From: Flavobacterium branchiicola
GTDB lineage: Bacteria; Bacteroidota; Bacteroidia; Flavobacteriales; Flavobacteriaceae
Assembly (NCBI RefSeq): GCF_018383905.1
Contig: NZ_JAGYWA010000007.1
Span: 194,059 to 258,058 of the forward strand
Reading direction: 5' to 3'
DNA: 64,000 bases
Of this stretch, positions 15,371 through 24,059 are shown piece by piece. Each line of letters begins with the position of its first letter. Positions within the stretch are counted from its first letter, which is position 1. Under the pieces are notes generated by a model. The model made no database searches and was not told the origin of the DNA. It saw nothing but the letters and a program-made list of their open reading frames with translations. Both the position numbers and the translations under genes were made by a program.

Positions 15371-16237
15371 TTGAACAAAGAGATCAAGATTATCGAATGT
15401 CCACGTGATGCCATGCAAGGCATTAAGGATTTTATTCCAACAAAAAATAAAGTTACTTACATTCAGGCACTGCTTCGTGTAGGGTTTGATACGATCGATT
15501 TTGGAAGTTTTGTATCTCCCAAAGCAATTCCGCAAATGCAGGATACGGCTGAGGTTCTGGCAGAACTCGATTTATCACAAACCAGTAGCAAACTTTTGGC
15601 TATTATTGCCAATACACAAGGTGCAGTATCAGCGTCTGAACACGAGGCGATTCAATATTTAGGCTTTCCTTTCTCTATTTCTGAGAATTTTCAAATGAGA
15701 AATACACATAAAACAATAGCCGAATCGTTGATCACGCTTCAGGAGATTCTTGAAATCGCAGATCAAAAGAACAAAGAAGTGGTAACCTATCTTTCAATGG
15801 GATTCGGAAATCCTTACGGAGATCCGTGGAATGTTGAGATAGTAGGAGAGTGGACGGAGAAACTTGCCGGAATGGGCGTTAAAATTTTATCGCTTTCAGA
15901 TACCGTAGGAACTTCAACACCAGATGTTATTACGTATCTTTATTCTAATTTAATTCCGAAATATCCTCAGATCGAATTTGGTGCTCATTTACATACCACA
16001 CCCGACAGTTGGTTCGAAAAAATAGATGCAGCAGCAAAAGCAGGATGTACTCGATTTGACGGCGCGATTCAGGGTTTTGGTGGCTGCCCGATGGCAACAG
16101 ACAAGTTAACAGGGAATATGCCTACAGAAAAATTGGTTTCTTATTTTACTGCTAATAAAAAAATAACAGGACTTAATTCTTTAAGTTTTGAAAGCGCTTA
16201 TAATGAAGCTTCAAAATTGTTTGGGAAGTTTCATTAA
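15371..16237 (+). CDS. Hydroxymethylglutaryl-CoA lyase
   Basis: Cleaves HMG-CoA to acetyl-CoA and acetoacetate, the last step of leucine breakdown; it connects functionally with the leucine dehydrogenase at 0.9 kb. 288 residues in a TIM barrel of the HMGL-like family. Motifs: IIECPRDAMQGIK (substrate arginine), SLSDTVGTSTPDVI, HLHTTPDSW (metal histidines) and GFGGCPMATDKLTGN (catalytic cysteine loop). The start is a TTG at 15371: no in-frame ATG lies before the conserved EIKIIECPRDAMQG segment, and the nearby ATG at 15360 is out of frame. The 'QGIKDFIPT' start matches family members. Confidence 0.92.
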   Translation: MNKEIKIIECPRDAMQGIKDFIPTKNKVTYIQALLRVGFDTIDFGSFVSPKAIPQMQDTAEVLAELDLSQTSSKLLAIIANTQGAVSASEHEAIQYLGFPFSISENFQMRNTHKTIAESLITLQEILEIADQKNKEVVTYLSMGFGNPYGDPWNVEIVGEWTEKLAGMGVKILSLSDTVGTSTPDVITYLYSNLIPKYPQIEFGAHLHTTPDSWFEKIDAAAKAGCTRFDGAIQGFGGCPMATDKLTGNMPTEKLVSYFTANKKITGLNSLSFESAYNEASKLFGKFH

Positions 16238-16316
16238 AAAATGATTATATTTACTATACATTGATGTAATTAGCTACAAATTAAAGTTGTAGAATATTAT
16301 CCGTAATTAAAATGTT

Positions 16317-16868
16317 ATGAAAGCAAACTTCATTTACAAAATTTTCAGGATATTACTATTGCCTTTATTATTTCTTTCCTGCTCAAGTAATTTAGATTTT
16401 GATCAGGTAAAAGATTTGAAGCTGGAACCTGTACTTGTAGCCAACCTCGCTTATTTTGATGTTGATGCTAAGGAACTGGTAAATGACGGTGGAAATCAAA
16501 TTGCGTTTGATATTAGGGATTTTGACATTTTTAAGGATAAGTTTTTTAATGAACATTTAAAGAAAGCTGCCTTTGATGTACAAATAGACAATACAATAGA
16601 AAGAGCCTTTGCCGTAAATCTGCTTTTAATCAACGCTAAAGACGAAATTGTTGAAACGCTTTCTTATAGAGTTCCAGCCTACAAAGGAACTCCTAATACA
16701 ACAAAATATCCCACTGAAGTTTTTGAGAATCAAAGACTGGATCTTTTAAAACAAACCGTAAAAATTGCTTTTGTTGTTCTAATTACTGCTGGGCCGCCAC
16801 TAACAGAACAAAGTCTTGGAAAATTAAATTTAAAATCAAGCGCAACCGTTTATATGGAAATAGAATGA
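16317..16868 (+). CDS. Putative lipoprotein of unknown function
   Basis: 183 residues. The N-terminus has a lipoprotein signal peptide with lipobox LFLSC and lipidated Cys near residue 22. The mature part is mixed alpha/beta without motifs I recognise. Its stop overlaps the start of the DUF5723 barrel gene by four bases, so the two are translationally coupled and probably work together in the envelope. Confidence 0.75.
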   Translation: MKANFIYKIFRILLLPLLFLSCSSNLDFDQVKDLKLEPVLVANLAYFDVDAKELVNDGGNQIAFDIRDFDIFKDKFFNEHLKKAAFDVQIDNTIERAFAVNLLLINAKDEIVETLSYRVPAYKGTPNTTKYPTEVFENQRLDLLKQTVKIAFVVLITAGPPLTEQSLGKLNLKSSATVYMEIE

Positions 16869-18265
16869 AAAAGGTATATTTAATTTTATTTCTGTTAACG
16901 ATATTTTCTTGTTTTTCGCAAAACAAAGAAGTCTTATATAATTTTACCTCGATCCCACAAGCTTCCCTAGTTAATCCGGGAGCAGATGTTTCGTATAAAT
17001 TTTATTTTGGTTTGCCAATCCTATCCGGAGTTTCGGCTAATTTAGGATCAAGCAGCTTTTCTGCTTATGATTTGTTTGCAGATAACGGAGTAGATTTTAA
17101 TGATAAAGTTAGAAACGTAATCAACAAATCTTCAAGAAACGATAAAGTCATTACAAACCAGCAATTGGAAATATTTTCGGGAGGATTTAGAGTAGGAGGC
17201 AAAGACAGTCGTTCGTATGTTTCTTTTGGAGTCTATCAGGAATTTGACTTTTTTATGTACATGCCAAAAGATTTGGCGATTTTGGCTTTGGATGGAAATC
17301 AAAATTATATTGGAAAAGCATTTAGTCTTACCGATTTAAATCTAAAAGCAGAGGTTCTTTCGGTTTTTCATGTTGGTTTTCATAAAAAAATGAATGACAA
17401 ATTAGTACTTGGCGGAAGAGCAAAAATTTATTCCAGCGGAGCCAATGCAGTTTCAACACATAATTCAGGTTATATATACACAGGTCAAATGGCAGGAACA
17501 CCAAATCTTTATGATCAGGTTATTTCCTCTAACTTAGAACTTAAAACCTCAGGAATTGCACGTTTTACAAAAGACGAATACGAAGGAAATATTGCAGAAG
17601 ATATTGCTCATAATACTTTTTTTAATGGGAGTTTGGGTTTTGGTTTAGATGCCGGAGTTACTTATAATATAAAAGAAAATCTTCAGCTTACAGCCAGTAT
17701 CATTGATTTAGGTTTTGTGCATCAATCCAAAGATATTGAAACAATAACTTATAAAGGAACGTACCATTACAATGGGACAAATCCTGATTTTATGGGTACA
17801 GATGATCCTGAAAATGTATTTGATGAGTTTGAGAAAGCAATTCCCAGAGATACACTATACAATAAATATACTACCTGGCGTCCAACAAAAATTTATTCTT
17901 CTCTTAAATATTCATTTGGAAAATCCCGTGCATATGAAGAATGTAATTGCGAAATGCCACAAAGTGTAGAAAAGTATAAAAATGCAGCAGGAGTTCAGTT
18001 TTTTGCCATGTCAGCGCCTAGAGAAGCTATTGCGGCATTGACGCTTTTTTATCAAAGAAAACTATTAGAGAAATTAGATGTAAAAGCAACGTATACTTTT
18101 GATACCTTTTCAAATAAAAATATAGGGCTCGGACTTTCCGGAACAATTGGTATGGTCAATATTTATGCTTTGGTAAATAATGTTTTAGAATACAAAGATG
18201 TTTCTAAAGCCAACAGTACCGCATTTCAGCTCGGAATAAATTTTGTCTTTCAGGATAAAGACTAA
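16865..18265 (+). CDS. DUF5723-type outer-membrane beta-barrel protein
   Basis: 466 residues with a signal peptide (cleavage after FSCFSQ, about residue 19). The mature start (FTSIPQASLVNPGADVSYKFYFGLPILSG region) has the 'slvNPa' pattern typical of DUF5723 and PorP/SprF-like barrels, and the strand pattern continues to FQLGINFVF. Internal cysteines occur only in the short YEECNCEMP loop near residue 360. Function unknown. Coupled by a 4-base overlap to the preceding lipoprotein gene. Confidence 0.78.
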   Translation: MKKVYLILFLLTIFSCFSQNKEVLYNFTSIPQASLVNPGADVSYKFYFGLPILSGVSANLGSSSFSAYDLFADNGVDFNDKVRNVINKSSRNDKVITNQQLEIFSGGFRVGGKDSRSYVSFGVYQEFDFFMYMPKDLAILALDGNQNYIGKAFSLTDLNLKAEVLSVFHVGFHKKMNDKLVLGGRAKIYSSGANAVSTHNSGYIYTGQMAGTPNLYDQVISSNLELKTSGIARFTKDEYEGNIAEDIAHNTFFNGSLGFGLDAGVTYNIKENLQLTASIIDLGFVHQSKDIETITYKGTYHYNGTNPDFMGTDDPENVFDEFEKAIPRDTLYNKYTTWRPTKIYSSLKYSFGKSRAYEECNCEMPQSVEKYKNAAGVQFFAMSAPREAIAALTLFYQRKLLEKLDVKATYTFDTFSNKNIGLGLSGTIGMVNIYALVNNVLEYKDVSKANSTAFQLGINFVFQDKD

Positions 18266-18278
18266 AAAACAATTTTTT

Positions 18279-18352
18279 AAATTCCAAATTCCAAAACTCG
18301 GCAATTTCAAATAATAAACGACCTATTCAATCGCAGATTTGGAATTTGGAGC
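18279..18352. repeat. Intergenic AAATTCCAAATTCC repeat with inverted partner
   Basis: AAATTCCAAATTCCAAAA (18279-18296) faces GATTTGGAATTTGGAG near 18334-18349, giving a stem of about 12 bases. The same 18-base sequence occurs inside the aminotransferase gene at 43.67 kb and a close relative lies near 3.99 kb. It may also end transcription after the DUF5723 gene. Confidence 0.65.
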
Positions 18353-18440
18353 TTAATTATTTGGATTTGTAAACCGTAGGTTTTTTCCTGTAAGAGCAAT
18401 TTTATGAATAAGTTAGTGATCAAGTTAGCAATTTATTCAC

Positions 18441-18448
18441 TATATTTG
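18441..18448 (+). promoter_or_regulatory. Candidate -7 box for guaB
   Basis: TATATTTG, an exact TAnnTTTG match, 27 bases before the guaB start. No clear TTG at the usual spacing. Confidence 0.6.
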
Positions 18449-18474
18449 CACGCAATTCAACTAGAAATTGCAAC

Positions 18475-19947
18475 ATGATAGCACACAACTCCAAGATTAT
18501 CGGCGAAGGTTTAACTTACGACGATGTATTATTAGTACCTAACTACTCGAATGTGCTTCCCCGCGAAGTAAGCATTAAATCAAAATTCTCAAGAAACATC
18601 ACATTAAACGTTCCGATTGTATCTGCTGCTATGGATACAGTTACAGAAAGTGCAATGGCAATTGCTATGGCGCAAGAAGGCGGAATTGGTGTTTTGCATA
18701 AAAATATGACGATCGAACAACAAGCAGGAAAAGTTCGAAAAGTAAAACGTGCAGAAGCTGGTATGATTATCGATCCGGTAACATTACCAACAACTTCTAC
18801 AATTGCAGATGCAAAAAATGCAATGAAAGAATTCGGAATCGGTGGTATTCCAATCGTTGACGAAAACAGAATCTTAAAAGGAATTGTAACCAATCGTGAC
18901 TTACGTTTTGAGAAAAACGGTGCAAGACCAATTGCTGAGGTTATGACAAGCAAAAACTTAGTAACGGTTGCTGAAGGAACTTCTTTAGAACAAGCCGAAG
19001 TTGTTTTACAAGGTCATAAAATCGAAAAATTGCCAGTTGTAAATGCTAACAACGAATTGGTTGGTTTAATCACTTTTAGAGATATTACAAAACTGACTCA
19101 AAAACCAATCGCTAATAAAGATTCTTTAGGTCGTTTAAGAGTTGCTGCTGCAATTGGAGTTACAGGAGATGCAGTTCAAAGAGCTGAAGCTTTAGTCGCT
19201 GCCGGTGTAGATGCAATTATTATTGATACTGCTCACGGACATACAGAAGGTGTAGTGAATGTATTAAAAGAAGTAAAATCAAAATTCCCTCAAATAGATG
19301 TAATCGTTGGAAACATCGCAACTCCGGAAGCTGCTAAATATTTAGTAGAAAATGGAGCAGATGGTGTAAAAGTAGGAATCGGACCTGGTTCTATCTGTAC
19401 TACACGTATCGTTGCTGGTGTTGGTTTCCCTCAATTTTCAGCAGTTCTTGAAGTTGCTGCAGCAATCAAAGGAACTGGAGTTCCTGTTATTGCAGATGGT
19501 GGAATTCGTTATACAGGAGATATCCCGAAAGCAATCGCTGCAGGTGCTGACTGTGTAATGTTAGGATCATTATTGGCAGGAACAAAAGAATCTCCGGGAG
19601 AAACTATTATTTTTGAAGGAAGAAAATTCAAATCTTACCGTGGAATGGGTTCTGTAGAAGCAATGCAAACAGGTTCTAAAGACCGTTATTTCCAGGATGT
19701 TGAAGACGACGTTAAAAAATTAGTTCCGGAAGGAATTGTTGGTCGTGTTCCTTACAAAGGAGAATTAAACGAAAGTATGCTTCAATTTATTGGAGGTCTT
19801 CGTGCAGGTATGGGATACTGTGGTTCAAAAGATATTCCTACTCTACAGGAATCAGGACGTTTTGTTAGAATCACTTCTAGCGGAATCACAGAGAGTCACC
19901 CTCATAACGTTACAATTACAAAAGAAGCTCCAAATTATTCAAGATAA
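18475..19947 (+). CDS. guaB: Inosine-5'-monophosphate dehydrogenase
   Basis: NAD-dependent oxidation of IMP to XMP, first committed step of guanine nucleotide synthesis. 490 residues. The N-terminal barrel part starts GEGLTYDDVLLVPNYS. Two CBS domains follow (about 95-210: MIIDPVTLPTTSTIADA and VMTSKNLVTVAEGTSLEQA). The catalytic loop is GIGPGSICTTRIVAGVG (cysteine near 305). The mobile flap region has KSYRGMGSVEAM and the arginine of the EGIVGRVPYKG segment. Standard length; CBS domains imply purine nucleotide control. It has its own promoter and terminator. Confidence 0.97.
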   Translation: MIAHNSKIIGEGLTYDDVLLVPNYSNVLPREVSIKSKFSRNITLNVPIVSAAMDTVTESAMAIAMAQEGGIGVLHKNMTIEQQAGKVRKVKRAEAGMIIDPVTLPTTSTIADAKNAMKEFGIGGIPIVDENRILKGIVTNRDLRFEKNGARPIAEVMTSKNLVTVAEGTSLEQAEVVLQGHKIEKLPVVNANNELVGLITFRDITKLTQKPIANKDSLGRLRVAAAIGVTGDAVQRAEALVAAGVDAIIIDTAHGHTEGVVNVLKEVKSKFPQIDVIVGNIATPEAAKYLVENGADGVKVGIGPGSICTTRIVAGVGFPQFSAVLEVAAAIKGTGVPVIADGGIRYTGDIPKAIAAGADCVMLGSLLAGTKESPGETIIFEGRKFKSYRGMGSVEAMQTGSKDRYFQDVEDDVKKLVPEGIVGRVPYKGELNESMLQFIGGLRAGMGYCGSKDIPTLQESGRFVRITSSGITESHPHNVTITKEAPNYSR

Positions 19948-19969
19948 TTTTTAGTTTTTAATATAAAGC

Positions 19970-20003
19970 AAAAGGCGCAAGATTTAAATCTTACGCCTTT
20001 TTT
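19970..20003 (+). terminator. Terminator after guaB
   Basis: AAAGGCG...AAGATTT pairs with AAATCTT...CGCCTTT over about 14 base pairs with one mismatch, followed by Ts. It starts 24 bases after the stop. Confidence 0.82.
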
Positions 20004-20011
20004 AGTTGTTG

Positions 20012-20060
20012 CCAAGTGATTTGTAAACCAACTTAAATATACTTACATCACTTATATGGT
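20012..20060. repeat. Imperfect fold-back related to the 51.0-kb element
   Basis: CCAAGTGATTTGTAA pairs with TTACATCACTTATATGG. The right side (ACTTACATCACTTATATGGT) closely resembles the right arm of the repeat at 50953-51037. It separates convergent guaB and the monooxygenase gene. Confidence 0.55.
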
Positions 20061-20071
20061 GAAAAAAATCT

Positions 20072-21217
20072 TTAATCGTCAACACGACTACTCAGGATAT
20101 CTTCCGCTGTAATATCAGAATGCAATAAATCTTCCATTTTTTTAGTCATGCGTTGTGCTTCAAGAGCGTAGCCAAACATTTTTTTCTCATAATCTTCAAT
20201 TGCAGCATCAATGGTGTCGAATTTTCCGTTAGTTAAATTTTCTGTCAGATGATAAGCATCAAACAATCCCATATTTACGCCTTCGCCTGCAAAAGGAGGC
20301 ATCAAATGTGCTGCGTCACCAACAAGTGTAATGTTAGAATGTTCTTTCCAGGATTCTTCCAAAGAAAATAAACGTAAAGGTAAACCTGAAAATTCAGTAG
20401 AAACAGCAAAGAACTTTTTATAATCTTCACCCCAGTTTTTAAAAGTCTCGTTTAAAAAGGAAATTACTGCCTGATCATCTTCAAAGTTGATTCCGTGATT
20501 TGAAATCCAGTTTTCATCCGCTTTAAAAGAAACTCCAAAATGTACAGAACCGTCACTCATGGTATGGGTATAAAACATTTTTTGTTCCCCCATTGCCATT
20601 ACATTCCCATTTCCGTATTTGGGTTTAAATTCAGGATAATCTTTCTCAGGATTTACAATTTCTCCCTGTATAATATAAGTTCCTGAAAGTTGAGGTTCCT
20701 GATCACTAACGAATTTTCGGGCATTAGATCTTCCGCCATTAGCTACAATTACAAAATCTGCAGTTGTTTTATTTCCATTTTTAAATTCCAGAATATACTG
20801 ATTTGCAATTTTTTCAATATTGATTAATTGACTGTCCCAGACAACCGTTTTTTCCTGAAGATTATCCAGCATAATTTTGCGTAAATCATTACGATCGATT
20901 TCAGGTCTTGAATACGCATTGGTTTCGTCCGGTATTTCGTCAGAAGTAATATTTCCGTCTATATCAGCCATTTTTTCGCCTGTTGGTCTCGCATGTTTGT
21001 AGAATTCCTCCATCAAGCCGGCTTTTTGAATGGCAAACTGTCCCGAACCGGAATGAATATCCAGCGTTCCTCCGGATGTTCTCGCCTGAGCATTTAGATC
21101 TCTTTCATAAACCGTTACATCGGCGCCGTTGATTTGTAAAATTCGTGCAGTGGTAAGCCCAACGGGACCGCCGCCAATAATGGCAATTTTTTTATTTTCT
21201 ATAAGTGAAGTTTTCAT
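20072..21217 (-). CDS. Tet(X)-like FAD-dependent monooxygenase
   Basis: Cytosolic flavoprotein hydroxylase. From the ATG at 21217 the protein has 381 residues, close to Tet(X) at about 388; the open frame continues upstream to 21304 but that part crosses the promoter and operator. Motifs: IAIIGGGPVGLTTARIL (FAD, 11-27), VYERD, SGGTLDIHSGSGQ, PEIDRNDLR, and LVGDAAHLMPPFAGEGVNMG in the last third. Similarity to Tet(X), recalled from memory, is strong and collinear. The GSVHFGVSF histidine and the glutamine in TYIIQGEI are kept, but the tetracycline-contact arginine (Tet(X) NGNRLM) reads NGNVMA here. Tetracycline inactivation is therefore uncertain. Confidence 0.88.
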   Translation of the reverse strand: MKTSLIENKKIAIIGGGPVGLTTARILQINGADVTVYERDLNAQARTSGGTLDIHSGSGQFAIQKAGLMEEFYKHARPTGEKMADIDGNITSDEIPDETNAYSRPEIDRNDLRKIMLDNLQEKTVVWDSQLINIEKIANQYILEFKNGNKTTADFVIVANGGRSNARKFVSDQEPQLSGTYIIQGEIVNPEKDYPEFKPKYGNGNVMAMGEQKMFYTHTMSDGSVHFGVSFKADENWISNHGINFEDDQAVISFLNETFKNWGEDYKKFFAVSTEFSGLPLRLFSLEESWKEHSNITLVGDAAHLMPPFAGEGVNMGLFDAYHLTENLTNGKFDTIDAAIEDYEKKMFGYALEAQRMTKKMEDLLHSDITAEDILSSRVDD

Positions 21218-21275
21218 TTTGTATGGAATTTGATTCGTGTTAAAAATTTGAAATATCAAATGAAATAATTCGATA

Positions 21276-21309
21276 CAAAGATATAATAATAAATGAATGT
21301 TCATTTATT
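21276..21309 (-). promoter_or_regulatory. Promoter and TetR-type operator of the Tet(X)-like gene
   Basis: The minus strand carries TATCTTTG (21283-21276), matching TAnnTTTG, 58 bases before the ATG. Directly upstream is an inverted repeat of AATAAATGAA and TTCATTTATT separated by TG (21288-21309), over the -33 region. ATGAA-n-TTCAT palindromes are typical TetR-family operators. No TetR gene is adjacent, so the regulator would act in trans. Confidence 0.6.
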
Positions 21310-21397
21310 TATGAAATATTTTTTTAATTTTGAACACAGAAATGCACTGCAGTGTGTCTAACTTAAGATTCGGGAAATTCTTTTTGCATTTAAATTA

Positions 21398-21433
21398 AAA
21401 AAGACCGTATCATTTATAACGATACGGTCTTTT
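21398..21433 (-). terminator. Terminator after the L,D-transpeptidase gene
   Basis: AAAAGACCGTATC and GATACGGTCTTTT arms with a 10-base loop and flanking A/T tracts, 18 bases past the minus-strand stop codon. Confidence 0.82.
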
Positions 21434-21451
21434 CTCTTCAATAAATATATT

Positions 21452-22333
21452 TTAAAGTGTGGCGGTTTGCTCGGCTTCTCTCAATTTTTGATTTTCAAGA
21501 ATTTGCTGGAGAAAAGGTTTTACCTGATTTTCAATTTCAGATTCAGGAATATTTAAAGATTTTGGATCTTTTGCTAATTGCAGCCAAGGTTTTGAACTGT
21601 TAAAATTATAACTTCCAAAAACAACAACAGGAGTTCCTTTTACTTTTACATTTTCTTTGTCTTTTAAAATCCATTCATCTGCAAATGTGTATAAATATTT
21701 AGCATCTTTTTCCTGTAATCTTAAGCAAGAGTGGGAGGCAGGATAACCCGGTAGATCATATTGATGAAAACCAACCCCAAGTTTATTTTCAATATTAAAA
21801 TTCCATTTTAAATCCCATTCGTCATTAAAAGTGCTGGTTGTTTTTTCGGCTTTCCAATTGGTGAAAAACAATCCGGTTGGCGTTGGATCTTTTTTTCTTC
21901 CCATATTGGTCGGGCCTGTATAAACCAGTTCTCCGTTTTCGTAAGCCGCAAAAGTTTGCGTCGGATAAGAGAAAATAATAATTTTAGAAACTTCTTCTAA
22001 AGCTGAAACATGAAGCGGAAATGGAAGGTAATAAACCAAATCTCCGCTAAAATCTGCCGGAATAACAACAGAATCCAGTTTCTTGAAATTAGCTTTGTCA
22101 GTTCGGTTTAAAGCGTAAACAATATCCATTTTACTGCTGTCTGCTTCGTTTGTTTTAAGCCATTCTTTTGTTTTTTCAATTTTATAAGAAACAGATTTTG
22201 GTTTCTTGTATTCAATTACTTTTTTGGGCTTTTTATTTTCTGTAATAGTTGTAGTTTCATTTTTTTTGCAGGAAGCTAATAAAACTAACATCATTATAAG
22301 TAGGGCATTTGCTGAATAATATAACTTTTTCAT
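21452..22333 (-). CDS. L,D-transpeptidase (YkuD) lipoprotein
   Basis: Envelope enzyme that forms L,D-crosslinks in peptidoglycan or attaches proteins to it. From the ATG at 22333 there are 293 residues: signal peptide with lipobox LLASC (Cys near residue 22), a Lys-rich linker, and the YkuD domain in the centre. The active-site segment is GFHQYDLPGYPASHSCLRL; the usual HGC is HSC here, keeping the catalytic His and Cys. The frame could start 15 codons earlier but that would spoil the signal peptide. A Gln/Glu-rich helical tail ends the protein. Periplasmic, membrane-anchored. Confidence 0.9.
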   Translation of the reverse strand: MKKLYYSANALLIMMLVLLASCKKNETTTITENKKPKKVIEYKKPKSVSYKIEKTKEWLKTNEADSSKMDIVYALNRTDKANFKKLDSVVIPADFSGDLVYYLPFPLHVSALEEVSKIIIFSYPTQTFAAYENGELVYTGPTNMGRKKDPTPTGLFFTNWKAEKTTSTFNDEWDLKWNFNIENKLGVGFHQYDLPGYPASHSCLRLQEKDAKYLYTFADEWILKDKENVKVKGTPVVVFGSYNFNSSKPWLQLAKDPKSLNIPESEIENQVKPFLQQILENQKLREAEQTATL

Positions 22334-22421
22334 AGGTACTAATTTTATGAAAATAAAGTTATAAATCATTACAATCAAAAGCTTACATAATTTTTTGTTT
22401 TGGTTTCGGGATTTTCATTTT

Positions 22422-23378
22422 TTAGTGATTTTGCTGATTTGCTGATAAAAAAATGGAAGTATCAGCTATCCATCTACTTTTGTTTTTAATTAGATAATTT
22501 TCATGACCAGTATTTTTGTAAGTGCTAAGTTTTTTTAAACCTTTCAAATTGGTGTAAATTTCATCAATTTCTTTTCGACTTACACTTTTATCTTTTTCAC
22601 CATAAAGTAATAAGGTGGGACAAGTAATATTCTTAGCGTATTCGGATGGATTATGATTAAATCCCCAAAAGCCATTTTGTAAACCACCCCAAAAAACTAA
22701 TAATCCTGCCATAGGAAATATTGGTGCATTCATTTTATTAAATCTGGCACATACTGTCGTGTACATCGAACCAAATGGGCATTCAAGTAGTATTCCTTTT
22801 GGTTTTATATTCGTATCATTAATACATTTCATGATTGCAACAGCTCCCATTGAAGTACCAAAGAGATATATGTTTTGTTCGCCTGATCTTTGCAAATAAT
22901 CAAATGTTGTTTTAACTTCTTCCGCTTCTTTAAAACCAATTGTAGTTTGATTTCCTTCGGAATTTCCACTTCCCATAAAATCAACAAGTAATGTATTGAA
23001 ACCTAATTTTATAAATTCATCCGATTTTGAAAGCATTGAAGATTTCTCTCCGCCATAGCCATGGAATAGTATGACGGTTCCCTTTGAGTTTTTATTTTTA
23101 ATTAGCCAGCATTCAATTTCTTTATTGCTATGCAGCTTTAAAGTTGTATATATCTGAGAAGGAAATTTATTGTTTCTTGGTTTTGGATTATTTACTCCTA
23201 GAAATAAAGTTTTGGCTTTTTCAAAAGAAGATAATTGCTCCGGACTTCTTGTTTTCTGAGATTCATTCGCTGTAAAGTGGGTGAATTTGTAGGCATGAAA
23301 AAAAGCAACAACATTTATAAGAATAAATATTGTTGCCAATGTTATAAGGAGTATGGTTTGCTTTTTTAGTCTTTTCAT
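22422..23378 (-). CDS. Alpha/beta hydrolase with N-terminal membrane anchor
   Basis: 318 residues. One hydrophobic helix (about 9-28) anchors the protein, followed by a hydrolase domain: TVILFHGYGGEKSS (oxyanion loop), LLVDFMGSGNSEG, GTSMGAVAIM (nucleophile serine), LLYGEKDKSVS (acid) and NTGHENY (histidine). The triad is complete. It resembles the YqkD/BEM46 group of serine hydrolases; substrate unknown. It lies between nudK and the L,D-transpeptidase on the same strand, separated by 43 and 88 bases, possibly cotranscribed. Confidence 0.87.
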   Translation of the reverse strand: MKRLKKQTILLITLATIFILINVVAFFHAYKFTHFTANESQKTRSPEQLSSFEKAKTLFLGVNNPKPRNNKFPSQIYTTLKLHSNKEIECWLIKNKNSKGTVILFHGYGGEKSSMLSKSDEFIKLGFNTLLVDFMGSGNSEGNQTTIGFKEAEEVKTTFDYLQRSGEQNIYLFGTSMGAVAIMKCINDTNIKPKGILLECPFGSMYTTVCARFNKMNAPIFPMAGLLVFWGGLQNGFWGFNHNPSEYAKNITCPTLLLYGEKDKSVSRKEIDEIYTNLKGLKKLSTYKNTGHENYLIKNKSRWIADTSIFLSANQQNH

Positions 23379-23421
23379 TTCATGTTTGCTAAACTTTCGA
23401 AAACTAAAATACTCATTTTTT

Positions 23422-24006
23422 TTAAACCAGTCCTTTTATTTTAGCATGCTGTAATAACAAAATGGTTTTTGCATCAGTTATTTCACCAGATTCTATCATC
23501 GCATAAGCTTCATCAAAAGTATATTCCAGAACTTCAATGTTTTCCTGTTCAGCATCAAGACCGCCACCTTCGCTTACTTTCATGCTTTCGTTATATTCTC
23601 CAACAAACAAATATAAAATTTCTGTTACAGATCCCGGAGACATATAGGTTTCAATCACTTTCTGAACTTTGCTTAAGCGATAACCTGTTTCTTCTTCTGT
23701 TTCACGAATAATCGCCTGTTCAGCATTATCCTTATCCAAAAGTCCTGCACACGCCTCAATCATCATTCCGGTTTTATTTCCGTTAAGATAAGTTGGCAGA
23801 CGAAATTGTCTTGTCAGGATTACTGTTTTTTTAGATGAATTATACAATAGAATAGCAGCGCCGTTTCCGCGATCATATACTTCGCGAATATGCGATTCTG
23901 TTTTTTGGTTTTCTTTTGTGTAATTAAAAGTCACCTTGTTTAATACATACCAATTGTCTGATAATAACTTCGTTTCAGTTATTTCTATTTCCGGATTTTT
24001 TCTCAT
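23422..24006 (-). CDS. nudK: GDP-mannose pyrophosphatase NudK (Nudix hydrolase)
   Basis: Hydrolyses GDP-mannose to GMP and mannose-1-phosphate. 194 residues, same length as E. coli NudK. Shared motifs include LSDNWYVLNKVTFNY, REVYDRGNGAAILLYN, QFRLPTYLNGN, the Nudix box (about 88-110, with RETEEETGY), YMSPGSVTE, and the C-terminal EITDAKTILLL. These go beyond the Nudix box and support the specific name. purA lies upstream with a terminator between. Confidence 0.9.
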   Translation of the reverse strand: MRKNPEIEITETKLLSDNWYVLNKVTFNYTKENQKTESHIREVYDRGNGAAILLYNSSKKTVILTRQFRLPTYLNGNKTGMMIEACAGLLDKDNAEQAIIRETEEETGYRLSKVQKVIETYMSPGSVTEILYLFVGEYNESMKVSEGGGLDAEQENIEVLEYTFDEAYAMIESGEITDAKTILLLQHAKIKGLV

Positions 24007-24020
24007 GTAGATTTTGTTTC

Positions 24021-24050
24021 AAAAAAAAACGCTCTGATTATCAGAGCGTT
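24021..24050 (-). terminator. Terminator after purA
   Basis: AACGCTCTGA and TCAGAGCGTT arms with a 3-base loop; on the minus strand the stem runs into nine Ts. It is 10 bases past the purA stop. Confidence 0.88.
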
Positions 24051-24059
24051 TAAAATGTA

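Noticed and set aside
21218..21304. Upstream extension of the Tet(X)-like protein
   Set aside because: This part contains the -7 box and operator; the ATG at 21217 gives the length expected for the family.
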